DNA of 64,000 nucleotides from Candidatus Saccharibacteria bacterium oral taxon 488 (GCA_010202115.1 CP047917.1:372001-436000); one strand, 5' to 3'. Positions 45,617-54,960 are shown, counted from the stretch's first letter. Program-made: numbers and translations. The notes: a model not told the origin generated them from the sequence alone.

Positions 45617-46213
45617 CTACTTCTCTGCCTCGACCTGATCTGGCTTGTCGGCGGCTTCAGGGGTGGTCGGCGCAGTCGTTTCTTTGGGCTCTTTTTTGTG
45701 CGCTGTCGGCTTGTTAGCTTTGGCTGAGTCAAACTCAGATTCGATTTCGCTAAGCACATAGCCCATAGCGGCGACCAGGGCGATGGCGACAACTCCGCTC
45801 GCAACGTCGTAGTAATGAGTGAAGAAGCTGAGAATAAAGGTGACAACGGTGGCAAGGAACGTAACGACAATGCCAGCGGTAGTAAAGAGCCAGCCTCGGG
45901 TTTGCTTGCGTCGTAGCGGTGAGATGGCCAGTCCGAAGAGGACAATTTCGGTGATCGCAAAGATCAGCGTGATGATCTGCTGCAAGCGGATGATGGCGAT
46001 ATTTGGTACAAATATGGCGACGCCAAAGAGGGAGATATGATCAGCTTGTGACAGTAATGACAGGGCTGAGGTTAGCGACAAGGCAGCCACCACTGCCAGC
46101 AGTGCGGCGACAATCCAGAGGTTGTCGGCGACCGCTTGGCGCGATTGCTTGGACATGCGTGGTAATGGTTTATAGAGTGCTTTGAGTGTTTTGGCAAATG
46201 GAAATCGTTTCAT
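45617..46213 (-). CDS. Hypothetical membrane protein with charged C-terminal tail
   Basis: 198 residues. Four hydrophobic helices (about 30-55, 65-95, 110-130, 135-155), then a soluble tail rich in Lys, Glu, Thr and Pro (KANKPTAHKKEPKETTAPTTPE). No known family. TATTAT (46220-46225) is 6 nt before the ATG: leaderless. Followed by tRNA-Thr on the same strand, preceded by another small membrane protein. Confidence 0.65.
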   Translation of the reverse strand: MKRFPFAKTLKALYKPLPRMSKQSRQAVADNLWIVAALLAVVAALSLTSALSLLSQADHISLFGVAIFVPNIAIIRLQQIITLIFAITEIVLFGLAISPLRRKQTRGWLFTTAGIVVTFLATVVTFILSFFTHYYDVASGVVAIALVAAMGYVLSEIESEFDSAKANKPTAHKKEPKETTAPTTPEAADKPDQVEAEK

Positions 46214-46249
46214 GATTTGATAATAGCATGTCGGGCGGCGGCGAGCAAC

Positions 46250-46549
46250 TCAGCGTGAAGTACGGGTAGATTTTGTGGTGCGCGCTCGGGTTGGCTTGGC
46301 TGGCCGTGGCAAGCGCGGTGCAATGATGGCGTCCAGTACCGTCCAGGCGACGCTATTGACCAAGAAGACCACGCCGACGATACCGGCGATTGAGGCGGCC
46401 AGATGTGCGGCTGAATTACTGATCAAGATCAGCCCGCCGCCGATCGTTAAGCTGATGATGGCTAGGGCGACGTAGGCCTGCTGTAACTTGAGGCGCTGAT
46501 TTTTCTGCTCGTTCCAGGTAATCAGCCCTCGCTTGATAAGCTCTAACAT
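46250..46549 (-). CDS. Small hypothetical membrane protein
   Basis: 99 residues from the ATG at 46549 (TATAAT 7 nt upstream, leaderless). Cytosolic N-terminal amphipathic segment LELIKRGLITWNEQKNQRLKLQQ, two transmembrane helices (AYVALAIISLTIGGGLILIS and LAASIAGIVGVVFLVNSVAWTVLDAII), and a very basic tail PRPAKPTRARTTKSTRTSR. No family recognised. Confidence 0.6.
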   Translation of the reverse strand: MLELIKRGLITWNEQKNQRLKLQQAYVALAIISLTIGGGLILISNSAAHLAASIAGIVGVVFLVNSVAWTVLDAIIAPRLPRPAKPTRARTTKSTRTSR

Positions 46550-46600
46550 GCTCGAAATTATAGCATTGTTTATGAGTAAAGTCAACGTTACCTATAGTCG

Positions 46601-46984
46601 CTAGTTAGTCACCAGGCAAAACCTATTTCCATCAGGGTCTTGCATAACTACCCAGCGCCAGTTGCCTTCTGACTTTTCTTCTACGAGCTTTCCACCAAGG
46701 TCGATTATTTGTTGAATAGCCTCGTCAATATCATCGACAACAATATCGATATGCATCCCGAGAGATTCTTGATCGGGAACCTGTTGGATACTAATTGCTA
46801 CCCCATCCTCATTATTAGTCGATGGTAGATCAATGTATGGCGGTGAGACATCACCCAGCTCTCTGCCGGTTACGGCGCTCCAGAACTTTGCCGATTTTTC
46901 ACTATCTGTTGCATTTATAATAACGTATCCAAGCGCACCAATGGGTGCTGTTTTCTTCTCGGGTATTGTTCTTCCCTTCTCCAT
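46601..46984 (-). CDS. VOC-superfamily (glyoxalase-like) protein
   Basis: 127 residues with the paired beta-alpha-beta-beta-beta modules: GYVIINATDSEKSAKFWSAVTGRELGD, then MHIDIVVDDIDEAIQQIIDLGGKLVEEKSEGNWRWVVMQDPDGNRFCLV. The final DPDGNRF segment is the usual end of a VOC domain. Possible roles are dioxygenase, isomerase or antibiotic binding. TATAAT is 7 nt before the ATG. Confidence 0.85.
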   Translation of the reverse strand: MEKGRTIPEKKTAPIGALGYVIINATDSEKSAKFWSAVTGRELGDVSPPYIDLPSTNNEDGVAISIQQVPDQESLGMHIDIVVDDIDEAIQQIIDLGGKLVEEKSEGNWRWVVMQDPDGNRFCLVTN

Positions 46985-47074
46985 AGTTTTTATTATAACA
47001 AAATACCCATGTTGCTCAGGTACAATTCAATTTAAAAAGAGCGTCGGCTAACGCTCTCTGTGACATAACTAATA

Positions 47075-47159
47075 TGGTGCCGGAAGTAGGACTCGAACCT
47101 ACGAAGCCTGACGGCGGGAGATTTACAGTCTCCTGTGATTGCCACTACACGATTCCGGC
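47075..47159 (-). tRNA. tRNA-Tyr (GTA anticodon)
   Basis: Class II tRNA. Acceptor GCCGGAA/TTCCGGC, anticodon stem GGAGA/TCTCC with loop CTGTAAA (anticodon GTA), a long variable arm (CGCCGTCAGGCTTC region), T-arm GTAGGTTCGAGTCCTAC, discriminator A and encoded CCA. Confidence 0.96.
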
Positions 47160-47222
47160 ATGAAGCTTGCTGCACCGCGGCGCCCGCACGTTCTTACACG
47201 CTTGGTGCGAAGGCGATGCAAA

Positions 47223-47299
47223 TGGAGCCGATTCAGGGATTCGAACCCAGGACCTGCTGTTTACAAAACAGCTGCTCTAACCAGCTGAGCTAAATCGGC
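47223..47299 (-). tRNA. tRNA-Thr (TGT anticodon)
   Basis: Acceptor GCCGATT/AATCGGC, anticodon stem CTGTT/AACAG with a loop containing TGT, T-arm CTGGGTTCGAATCCCTG, encoded CCA. It lies 64 nt upstream of tRNA-Tyr on the same strand, so the two are probably one transcript. Confidence 0.95.
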
Positions 47300-47341
47300 A
47301 TCTTGAATGATTGTAGCAAGTTTTGTCACCCAAGACAAGGT

Positions 47342-48037
47342 CTACATAATTACTTTTCGTGGTTGCCGCGGCTGGCGTGGCTGCTGAGGATGAGCTGGGT
47401 GCTGAGAACGGCGCGGGGCGGCGGCTGGCTTGTCGGGTGTGAGCATGGCCGTGGCGCGCTCGCGAAGTTTGGCGGCTTGTTCGGGCTGCTTGGCGCTGTC
47501 GTAGGCTTGGGCGAGTGTGTTCAAGGTGTGCGGGGTTGGTTCAAGCTCGGCGGCCTTTTCTAGCGCCGCCAGCATCTTCTTCGTGTTGCCTAATTTCTCC
47601 TGGACCTTGGCATAGGCGATGTGCCGGGCAGCATGACCGGCCTCCATGTCAAGCGCCTGCTCAAAGGCCAGCGCGGCCTTGACATAATCTTGCGTCTCGT
47701 AGTAAATGAGGCCAACATTGTGCAGGCTCGAGGCGCTCGGCTCGAGGCTCTGGGCGATCTCAAAGCATTCGATGGCGTCCTTGTAAGCGCGCTGCTTGGC
47801 GTATAAAATCCCCAGGCGGTTGTAAGCCGTGGCATTTTTCTCATCGACGCGCAGGATGGTTAGGAGTGCTTTCTCGGCGCGTAGATACTTGTTTTCGCGC
47901 AGTGACTCTTGAGCGATAGCCCAGAGCTTGTCGAGTTTCTCCGACAATTTAACTGGTAAGTTTTGCGCTTCGCCGACTGACGGCTGATACCAAACTGCCC
48001 ACACCATAACTAGCAGGATAACTAATAATCCAGACAT
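47342..48037 (-). CDS. Membrane-anchored TPR protein
   Basis: 231 residues. One N-terminal transmembrane helix (GLLVILLVMVWAVWY), then about five tetratricopeptide repeats (for example ATAYNRLGILYAKQRAYKDAIECFEIAQSLEP, SLHNVGLIYYETQDYVKAALAFEQALDMEA), and a disordered Pro/Arg/Gln-rich tail. TPRs mediate protein interactions, so this may scaffold an envelope or secretion complex. TATAAT is 8 nt before the ATG. Confidence 0.8.
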   Translation of the reverse strand: MSGLLVILLVMVWAVWYQPSVGEAQNLPVKLSEKLDKLWAIAQESLRENKYLRAEKALLTILRVDEKNATAYNRLGILYAKQRAYKDAIECFEIAQSLEPSASSLHNVGLIYYETQDYVKAALAFEQALDMEAGHAARHIAYAKVQEKLGNTKKMLAALEKAAELEPTPHTLNTLAQAYDSAKQPEQAAKLRERATAMLTPDKPAAAPRRSQHPAHPQQPRQPRQPRKVIM

Positions 48038-48046
48038 ATGTATCCA

Positions 48047-48877
48047 TTATACCACAATATTGATCAGCGCCAGCCGCACATTGCCATTATGCCTCAGCCG
48101 CGTTTCGGTGGTGATGATCCGATCAAGGAGGGGCTGGTGTGTGGGGCTCGGCTGAGTCTTCATCTGAAACGCCACCATGGTGAGGAGGATGTCGATCAGC
48201 TGGAGGGCTTTGGTGCGGTCGGTGAAATAGGACGGCAGCGTGCGCAGTGCTTCGTATGAGCCCGGTGTAGAGAGGATGCATTTGGCGTCAGCGGCGATAG
48301 CTTGATATTCGGACAGCAGTTTCGGCGTGCGTGCTAGTTGGCGGATAAGCAGCGGCCGTCCGGCGGCCAGGAACAGGATTTGGCGCCGCTCGCTGGCGAT
48401 GAGCGAGGTGGTGTCAAGTAGCGTTTCATCCTGTGCCTGCGAAGTGCGGTGTAAGGTTAGCACTTGACAGCGCGAACGAATGGTGGCCAGTAGCTGCTGT
48501 TCGTTCTCGGTCACCAGCAAAAAATGTGTGTTGGCGTTTGGCTCCTCTAGGGATTTGAGAAGCGCATTCTGTGCTGCCTCGCTCATCTGGTCGGCTGGAT
48601 TGATAACGATAACGCGGCGAACCGTGGCGTGCGTGCGCAGCATGGCGATCATGGTGCGAACTTGCTCAGTTGTAATTGTGGTTTTTGCCTCCAGCGGCTG
48701 CAGCCAAATCACCTCTGATGGTGTGAGCTTCGCCAGATATTCGGCGGTGCCTATACCGTCTAACCCACGCTCGGCGTTGATGATCACTGCCTGCGGCAGT
48801 CGCTCAGCAAGTTGGTGTAGTGTAGCGCGGTCGCGATGCGCTACCACTGGTGTGCGCGGTGGGCGGGTGTTAGTCAT
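48047..48877 (-). CDS. holB: DNA polymerase III delta-prime-like clamp-loader subunit
   Basis: 276 residues. AAA+ fold without an intact Walker A (as in delta-prime): VVAHRDRATLHQLAERLP, then VRRVIVINPADQMSEAAQNALLKSLEEPNANTHFLLVTENEQQLLATIRSRCQVLTL, the typical NALLK-LEEP and sensor SRC sequences. C-terminal helices follow. It completes the clamp loader with DnaX at 21-23 kb. Its start overlaps the stop of the RluA gene by 8 nt. Confidence 0.82.
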   Translation of the reverse strand: MTNTRPPRTPVVAHRDRATLHQLAERLPQAVIINAERGLDGIGTAEYLAKLTPSEVIWLQPLEAKTTITTEQVRTMIAMLRTHATVRRVIVINPADQMSEAAQNALLKSLEEPNANTHFLLVTENEQQLLATIRSRCQVLTLHRTSQAQDETLLDTTSLIASERRQILFLAAGRPLLIRQLARTPKLLSEYQAIAADAKCILSTPGSYEALRTLPSYFTDRTKALQLIDILLTMVAFQMKTQPSPTHQPLLDRIITTETRLRHNGNVRLALINIVV

Positions 48878-50051
48878 GAGCAGCCTCGCTCATCTCGTTC
48901 GGGGTTGTAGCAACCTCCGGGAATAATTGTTGAAACTCCTCCGGGATGGACGCTTCAAAGGTTTTTTGCTTGCCGGATGGCAGCGGGATTTCCAGTTTAT
49001 AGGCGTGGAGCATCAAGCGGCTGGCGCTTGGTTTGCCGTAAACGCGGTCGCCGAGGATTGGTGTGTTTAGGTATGCCATATGGACGCGGAGTTGGTGGGT
49101 GCGGCCGGTGGAGGGTTTGAGCTCAATTAATGCTTTGGTATCAGCCACTGCCAAAACCTGATAGTTTGTCTGAGCGGGCTTGCCGTTTGGGTCGACACGG
49201 AAGGTGCTGGGCGCGGCTGGATTGCGGCCAATCGGCAGGTCGATCTTTGCGGCGGCTAGTTTCGGCACGCCGTCAGTTACCGCGAGGTAGGTTTTCTTGG
49301 TGGTACGCTGGGCGAATTGCTGTTGTAGGTGGGCGGCAGCATCAGCAGTTTTGGCGATGATCAGCACACCCGAGGTGTCGCGGTCGAGCCGATGGACAAT
49401 GCCTGGCCGGTCGGTGTCTGAGGCAAACGAAGTCTTGGGACGAATAATTTCCGCCACCGTTGGTTCGGTCGATAACCCGCCTTTGGCGTGGGTCAACAGC
49501 CCGCTTGGCTTATTGACTACGATCACGTCATCGTCTTCATATAGAACCGGCAGTTCTGCGCTGGCCTGCTCCTGTTCTGGCAGCTTGACGGCGATCTCGT
49601 CAGTCTCGTCGACCTCAAATTTCGGCGTCGTTACTACGCGCTGATTGACCGAAACATAGCCGGCTTTGATGTATTTCTGCCAGAGGCTGCGCGAAATTGA
49701 CGGGTCAAAGTCCGTGGACAAGTGGATGTCCAGGCGCTGCTTGGTCGGCACAATTCGAAACATCATGACAAACTTGCCCTGAAACGGCGTCTCGGTGCAG
49801 CTCGAATCAAGCGGGTTTGGTAACATCTCGGCGTTGGCGGGCCTACCGGGCCACAATTCGTCAATTGATTCTTCGTCGACGATCGAGCCGTAGAGCACGG
49901 CGAAATGCTGCTTGTCTAAGATAAATTCCGCCACGATGTGCGATTCGTCCGTCTGGATTTTTAGATGGCGTAAGGCTTTGACGGGCGTGTTGTCGTCCGC
50001 CAGGTGATATAGCCTGGCGATTTTGAGGACGGTGCGCGGTGAGATTTTCAC
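48870..50051 (-). CDS. RluA-family pseudouridine synthase with N-terminal extension
   Basis: 393 residues from a GTG at 50051, preceded by AGGA at 8 nt and located 10 nt after the trpS stop. An unusual N-terminal domain of about 100 residues (SPRTVLKIARLYHLADDNTPVKALRHL ...) comes first. The S4 domain follows (LDIHLSTDFDPSISRSLWQKYIKAGYVSVNQRVV), then the catalytic domain with LYEDDDVIVVNKPSGLL, GIVHRLDRDTSG (catalytic Asp) and LKPSTGRTHQLRVHMAYL. Modifies uridines in 23S rRNA or tRNA. The role of the extra domain is unknown. Confidence 0.9.
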   Translation of the reverse strand: MKISPRTVLKIARLYHLADDNTPVKALRHLKIQTDESHIVAEFILDKQHFAVLYGSIVDEESIDELWPGRPANAEMLPNPLDSSCTETPFQGKFVMMFRIVPTKQRLDIHLSTDFDPSISRSLWQKYIKAGYVSVNQRVVTTPKFEVDETDEIAVKLPEQEQASAELPVLYEDDDVIVVNKPSGLLTHAKGGLSTEPTVAEIIRPKTSFASDTDRPGIVHRLDRDTSGVLIIAKTADAAAHLQQQFAQRTTKKTYLAVTDGVPKLAAAKIDLPIGRNPAAPSTFRVDPNGKPAQTNYQVLAVADTKALIELKPSTGRTHQLRVHMAYLNTPILGDRVYGKPSASRLMLHAYKLEIPLPSGKQKTFEASIPEEFQQLFPEVATTPNEMSEAAHD

Positions 50052-50061
50052 GCGAGCGTTC

Positions 50062-51216
50062 CTATCTCCGTAGTCCCACGGCCGCCTGGACGCGGTGCAA
50101 GGTTGCATTAGCGATGACGTTCATGTCGCGCTCGCTGGACTCCAGTTTGCGTTCGATGGCCTGCTTGTCAACTGCCGCCAGGCGTGCTTGGAAATTTGCT
50201 AAGAATTCTGCCACTTCATCCGCCACGATTCGCTTGAAGTCGCCGTAGCGCTCCATGCCGGCGTACTGACTGATGGTCTGCTCCAAGCTGACATCTCGCC
50301 CAGCGTCCTGGCGTACCAGCGTCAAAATCTCCAGCAGATTGGAAATTCCTGGTTGGTTGTCACGGTCGTACTGTACCTTGCCCAGTGAGTCGGTGGTGGC
50401 GCTCATGATTTTTTTGTGCGCTGCCTGCGGGTCGTCGCCTAGGAAAATCACGCCCTTGCCGGTGTCGTCGGACTTGCTCATTTTTTTGGTCGGGTTGGCG
50501 AGGTCTTTGATGCGTAGGCCTTGGTCTTTACCGAAAAATCGGTGCTGTTCGGCGACCGGTTTGGGCACGGTGAATAATTCGCCGAATTTGCGGTTCATCC
50601 GCTCGGCGATGTCGCGGGTGAATTCCAGGTGCTGCGTCTGGTCGTCGCCGACTGGCACGTAAGTGGCGCCGTAGAGCAAGATGTCGGCCGCCATCAGGAC
50701 TGGGTAGTTGAAGAGACCGACGGAAACTTCTTTTTCAAAAACCAATTTATTATATAATCGCATAAGTTCTACTCTCTCCGAGACAATATCACCGCTTTTT
50801 TGTGCGTCAAGGGCTTTTTTAATTCTCTCAGCGATGTTTCGGGCGTCTACCTTACTGCCCTTATCCTTAAACTGCGTCATTCGGCTCATCTCGCCAAATC
50901 CGGTGAAGCAGTCCAAGATCCACGCCAGCTCGCTGTGGGCTGGGACGCGGCTTTGACGGTACAGATGAATCGCCTGGTTGTCCAGCGGCAGCCCGGCGGC
51001 CGTATAAATCCGGGCGTTGTTGAGGATGCTGTCATACAATTTACTGTGGTCGATCGGCGTGGTGAAGCTGTGAAGATCCGGGATAAACAGATTGATATCA
51101 TAATCAGACGAGCGGCGTTTCGCCATATCAACAATCGGCAAAATGGCGCCAAAATAATTGCCAATGTGAATATCGTTGTTGGCGCGCACGCCGGTGAGGA
51201 TGACGGGTTTACTCAT
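50062..51216 (-). CDS. trpS: Tryptophanyl-tRNA synthetase
   Basis: 384 residues from the ATG at 51216. Class I synthetase: the HIGH-like motif is NDIHIGNYFGA, and KMSKSDDTG is the KMSKS loop. VPVGDDQTQHLEFTRDIAERMN, DLHSFT and GFGEMSRMTQFKDK are also typical. The ATG at 51216 is used because TATAAT (51223-51228) is 6 nt upstream. This -10 box overlaps the stop codon of the upstream methyltransferase gene. An in-frame longer start is therefore rejected. Confidence 0.95.
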   Translation of the reverse strand: MSKPVILTGVRANNDIHIGNYFGAILPIVDMAKRRSSDYDINLFIPDLHSFTTPIDHSKLYDSILNNARIYTAAGLPLDNQAIHLYRQSRVPAHSELAWILDCFTGFGEMSRMTQFKDKGSKVDARNIAERIKKALDAQKSGDIVSERVELMRLYNKLVFEKEVSVGLFNYPVLMAADILLYGATYVPVGDDQTQHLEFTRDIAERMNRKFGELFTVPKPVAEQHRFFGKDQGLRIKDLANPTKKMSKSDDTGKGVIFLGDDPQAAHKKIMSATTDSLGKVQYDRDNQPGISNLLEILTLVRQDAGRDVSLEQTISQYAGMERYGDFKRIVADEVAEFLANFQARLAAVDKQAIERKLESSERDMNVIANATLHRVQAAVGLRR

Positions 51217-51223
51217 AGTCTTA

Positions 51224-52186
51224 TTATACCATTGATTCGGCGAGAGGTGTTTTACGAAATGCCGCAACAAAAAACGCCTCAGTCAGCCTGCCCGGCATCA
51301 GGCGCAAGCAACCGCTTAGGTCATGCGTAAAAGCGCGGTCATTCCACGACTGGACGACAGGCACACGATGTGGCAGCGGTGTGATGTCAATCGGTACGAG
51401 GCTAGCATCAGACTGACGGTGCAGCAACCAGTCGACAACTGCTTCGTTCTCTTCTGGCGCCATGGTGCAGGTGCTGTAGACAAGCGTGCCGCCAGGTTTC
51501 AGCAGTCGCCAAGCCTCGAGGATGAGGCGTTTTTGCAGGTCACTCAGTCTCCGGATATGCGCCACCGACCAGCTGTCAAACAACGGAGTATCGCTGGCGT
51601 TCAGGCTCATCAGCCCTTCGCCAGAACATGGAGCGTCAAGTAGAATTTTGTCAAAGGCCTCCAGCTGACGACGGGAGAGATTTCTAGCATCAGCTAGCAT
51701 ATATTCGGCTGAAACATTGAGCCGTTTGAGATTGGCCTGGAGCTTCATCAGGCGCGGCTTGGAATTGTCATTACAGACCAGGTCGGCTTGACCGCTGGCT
51801 ATGGCCTGTATATGGCTGGATTTACCGCCGGGCGCAGCGCACAGGTCGAGGATGCGTTCACCCGCCGCAGGTGCAAGCGCCAGGACCGGCAGCCAGCTGG
51901 CGGCATTTTGGATATAGCCGCGTCCGCCGTCAGCCAGCTGCTGATATTCAGCGATGTACTCCGGGATAATTTCGTAGCCATCCGGACACCAGGCAACCTG
52001 GCGGCTCAGCAGTTTGGGGGCGACTTCCCTATCGACCAATGGATTGAGCCGAAAACTCTGGGTGCGGGTTTGTGACAGCCTTGCCTCGACCTCGGCGCTA
52101 GGCAGACCGCTCCACTGTATCGTGCGATTGATCCAGAGCTCACGCTTTTTCTGGCGCTCCTGGGCTGGATCTTTACGCTTGGCCAT
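51224..52186 (-). CDS. RsmB/NOP2-type RNA (cytosine-5)-methyltransferase
   Basis: 320 residues from the ATG at 52186 with GGAG 7 nt upstream. NSUN/RsmF-like family: AdoMet motif ERILDLCAAPGGKSSHIQA, catalytic Cys pair in LLDAPCSGEG and VYSTCTMAPEENEAVV. Substrate is rRNA or tRNA cytosine. The C-terminal RNA-binding region is short. Its start overlaps the end of the hydrolase gene by 14 nt, so it is translationally coupled. Confidence 0.9.
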   Translation of the reverse strand: MAKRKDPAQERQKKRELWINRTIQWSGLPSAEVEARLSQTRTQSFRLNPLVDREVAPKLLSRQVAWCPDGYEIIPEYIAEYQQLADGGRGYIQNAASWLPVLALAPAAGERILDLCAAPGGKSSHIQAIASGQADLVCNDNSKPRLMKLQANLKRLNVSAEYMLADARNLSRRQLEAFDKILLDAPCSGEGLMSLNASDTPLFDSWSVAHIRRLSDLQKRLILEAWRLLKPGGTLVYSTCTMAPEENEAVVDWLLHRQSDASLVPIDITPLPHRVPVVQSWNDRAFTHDLSGCLRLMPGRLTEAFFVAAFRKTPLAESMV

Positions 52187-52994
52187 AGTCGTCTCCGATG
52201 GCGTGCCGATTGATCGCTTGAGCAACAACTTGGCCATAGCGTTTGTCGATCTCATGACTTGCTAACATTTTAGTGACGGCGATGTGCTTTTGCTTTGCTA
52301 ATTTTCGTAGGTTCTTATTGATAATGACTGGGTCAAATTGCCCGTAAAATATTTCAACCGGCATCGTCAATTCGGCAATTTCCGTTAGCGCCTTTTGGTT
52401 GATGATGGCCGCGTCTAAGGTGTCGAGAAAGATTGGCAGATTTGACTCATCGACGAGAAAGCCAGGATTGAATAGCTTGTATTTCTTGGCAAAATCGCTG
52501 GCAATCACCTTGCCGAGCGCTGGTTTATCGATAATTTTTTGGTACAGTGCACGCAGTTGGCGTTCAGCCGGGCGATCTTTGCCTTGTGGATGATACAGCG
52601 GCGGGCTGCACAGGATGAGCGAATCGATCAATGAAGGATAATATCGGGCGGCGTGTACCGCCACGAGCGCCCCCAAGCTATGGCCAACCAAGATGATTCG
52701 TCCATCGACTTTCTGCTGTGCCAAGGTTGCGACTAGTGAATCGACCTGCGTTTTGACATCATAGGTCTTCCAGTGGGGTCGCGGTGAATTGCCAAAACCG
52801 AGCAAGTCGACCGCTAGTACGCGAGTCGTTTTATCAATCCTACGACGCCCTACGACTCGCTGCCACATCGCCGACGAGCTCCCGATGCCATGAATCAACA
52901 CGACAGTGGCGCGAGGCTGTTTCGGTGTTTGAAAATCATGCACGTATAGTTTATACGGTACGCGCAGCCAGCGATGGATGAGTCGGTCGAACAT
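52173..52994 (-). CDS. Alpha/beta-hydrolase
   Basis: 273 residues from the ATG at 52994 (TACTAT 6 nt upstream; leaderless). AVVLIHGIGSSSAMW (oxyanion loop), nucleophile elbow LVGHSLGALVAVHAARYYP with the catalytic Ser, acid in FYGQFDPVI and the His in MLASHEIDKRYGQ. Substrate not predictable; epoxide hydrolase/lipase/esterase-like. In an operon with the methyltransferase. Confidence 0.85.
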   Translation of the reverse strand: MFDRLIHRWLRVPYKLYVHDFQTPKQPRATVVLIHGIGSSSAMWQRVVGRRRIDKTTRVLAVDLLGFGNSPRPHWKTYDVKTQVDSLVATLAQQKVDGRIILVGHSLGALVAVHAARYYPSLIDSLILCSPPLYHPQGKDRPAERQLRALYQKIIDKPALGKVIASDFAKKYKLFNPGFLVDESNLPIFLDTLDAAIINQKALTEIAELTMPVEIFYGQFDPVIINKNLRKLAKQKHIAVTKMLASHEIDKRYGQVVAQAINRHAIGDDYGQA

Positions 52995-52998
52995 AGTT

Positions 52999-54042
52999 CT
53001 ATAGTACCTGGTTGGTGAAATTAACAATAGCTTCGATAAACCGTCGTGGATTAAAGACGTGGATGACATGTTTGGCGGCGATTTTTTGATAGTGCATTTG
53101 CGGCGCTAACTGCTGGATATGTTTCGCATCGTCATAATCCATAGCACCCACCAAGCCGTACTGTGGCAGTCGCTGCCAGTCGGCATGCAATACCAGGAGT
53201 GGACAGCGGACAGCTTTTAGCGCTTGAGCGTGATCAAAATTACCGTACATACGACCATCAACAAAGGCCCGACCAAAATCTGGATCGTACATCTTGAGTG
53301 AGGTGAATTGCAGCTTCAATATATATGGTATATACCACTGATCAAGAGCAATTGGGTCACCAGGATGACGTTTTTCAGTTTGTTTGAGCTTCTTTGAAAG
53401 CCAACGGACAAACCACTGTGGCATTCTTTTCACGCGGCGTTCGTTAATGGGCATGACTTGATTAGCATAGTAGTTGGCCAGATCACGATGGTGGATGTCT
53501 CCGATGGCTTCAACCGTATGTTTGATGCCATTATATACAAATTTATCTTGATCACGAAAACGTGGCATCTCGGTCGAGAACACTGGCGCATCCTCTAAGA
53601 CAGCAGCCGACACCCATTGACTAGCATGAGCTGCGCACCATAACGCAATGATGCCGCCAGATGAATTGCCTGACAGGATAGCTGGCTGCTTGATAACTGT
53701 GCTGATGAATTCCGCTACGTCTTCGCTAACAGTGTCCCAGGTATAATCACCGGGCGTCCAGCTGCTGCGTCCGTGTCCGCGAACATCAATGGCAAATACC
53801 CAAAATTGCTTGGCAAGTATGGGTAAGACCTTATGATAGCTTTGCCAGGTTCCCATTTGAGCGGGTATTAACACTAATGGAGGACCATTTTTAGGGCCTT
53901 CAACATAGTTCATAGTTATGTGGCTCAGCTCCGCCTGCTTTTCCGCAAAACCTGCCGTGCGAATACGCTTAGACATGGCTAGTGGCTTATGTAGATACGG
54001 ATTGGCATAGTTGTGTTTGAGACTGACCCGCTTATCTTTCAT
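52999..54042 (-). CDS. Alpha/beta-hydrolase, larger paralog-like
   Basis: 347 residues. PLVLIPAQMGTWQSYHKVLPILAKQFWVFAIDVRGHGRSSW, nucleophile region AILSGNSSGGIIALWCAAH with Gly-x-Ser-x-Gly as GNSSG, cap domain rich in Arg/Lys/Trp, and a His near the end (KIAAKHVIHVFNPRRF). The last 30 residues fit MhpC/YdeN-type folds. It stops 4 nt before the start of the next hydrolase, but that gene has its own -10 box. TATAAT is 7 nt before this ATG. Confidence 0.82.
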   Translation of the reverse strand: MKDKRVSLKHNYANPYLHKPLAMSKRIRTAGFAEKQAELSHITMNYVEGPKNGPPLVLIPAQMGTWQSYHKVLPILAKQFWVFAIDVRGHGRSSWTPGDYTWDTVSEDVAEFISTVIKQPAILSGNSSGGIIALWCAAHASQWVSAAVLEDAPVFSTEMPRFRDQDKFVYNGIKHTVEAIGDIHHRDLANYYANQVMPINERRVKRMPQWFVRWLSKKLKQTEKRHPGDPIALDQWYIPYILKLQFTSLKMYDPDFGRAFVDGRMYGNFDHAQALKAVRCPLLVLHADWQRLPQYGLVGAMDYDDAKHIQQLAPQMHYQKIAAKHVIHVFNPRRFIEAIVNFTNQVL

Positions 54043-54127
54043 ATTGCTTATTATATACTTTTCCTATGGAATAACAAAACACCTCGCCAGGGTTGGTGGC
54101 GAGGTGTCTGTGTATCGCAAACGAAGC

Positions 54128-54526
54128 TTAACGCTTGGAGAATTGTTCGCGCTTGCGGGCAGAACGCAGACCGTATTTCTTGCGCTCTTTCTCGCGTGGG
54201 TCACGCTTGAGCAGCTCAGCCTTCTTCAGAACTGGGCGCAGATCAGCGTGAGCAGCCGTCAATGCTTTGGCGATACCAAGCTTGATGGCGTCAACTTGAC
54301 CAGCGAGACCACCACCTTTCACCAAGATGGTAACGTCGTATTCCTTTTGCTTGCTGACGATAGCTAGTGGATCGGTTACTTCGGCGAGCAAGGTTTTGTT
54401 GCCATCCAAGTACTCAGCGGCTACTTTGCCATTGATGGTGATGGTACCCTTGCCAGGAAGCAAGCGAACACTTGCCGAGGCGCTTTTGCGTCGTCCCAAG
54501 CCGTAGAAATAGGTATCAGTAGCCAT
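54128..54526 (-). CDS. rpsI: Ribosomal protein S9
   Basis: 132 residues, complete. YFYGLGRRKSASASVRLLPGKGTITINGK and the basic C-terminal tail RKKYGLRSARKREQFSKR, which reaches the P-site tRNA. Ends the long ribosomal operon. Follows rplM by 1 nt. Confidence 0.97.
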   Translation of the reverse strand: MATDTYFYGLGRRKSASASVRLLPGKGTITINGKVAAEYLDGNKTLLAEVTDPLAIVSKQKEYDVTILVKGGGLAGQVDAIKLGIAKALTAAHADLRPVLKKAELLKRDPREKERKKYGLRSARKREQFSKR

Positions 54527-54527
54527 A

Positions 54528-54959
54528 TTACTTTACCTCAACTTTCTCTGGGGTTTGTGCCGTGTGAGCATGCTCGCTGCCAGCAAATACACGGAGGCGC
54601 TTGAGGCGCTCTGCTTGCAATTTGTTCTTTGGCAACATGCCTTTGACAGCTTCTTCAATAATTCGTTCTGGGTGGCGTTCACGCATTTCTTTGAACTGCG
54701 TTTCTTTGATGCCGCCTGGGAAACCACTGTGACGGTAGTAGTACTTGTCGGTTTCCTTGTAGCCAGTAACGACGGTGTTTGCGGCGTTAATAACCACCAC
54801 ATAGTCGCCGCCGTCAACATGCGGCGTGTAGGTTGGTTTGTATTTACCGGTCAGGTGCTTAGCAATTTCAGTTGCCAAACGTCCGAGTGGCAGTTCACTT
54901 GCATCAAACAATACCCAGCGGCGAGAAACGTCAGATGGTTTTTGTGAATAGGTCTTCAT
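54528..54959 (-). CDS. rplM: Ribosomal protein L13
   Basis: 143 residues from the ATG at 54959. RRWVLFDASELPLGRLATEIAKHLTGKYKPTYTPHVDGGDYVVVINA and the HPERIIEEAVKGMLPKNKL segment are typical. GGAGGA lies upstream at the end of rplQ. The normal rplM-rpsI pair. Confidence 0.97.
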   Translation of the reverse strand: MKTYSQKPSDVSRRWVLFDASELPLGRLATEIAKHLTGKYKPTYTPHVDGGDYVVVINAANTVVTGYKETDKYYYRHSGFPGGIKETQFKEMRERHPERIIEEAVKGMLPKNKLQAERLKRLRVFAGSEHAHTAQTPEKVEVK

Positions 54960-54960
54960 C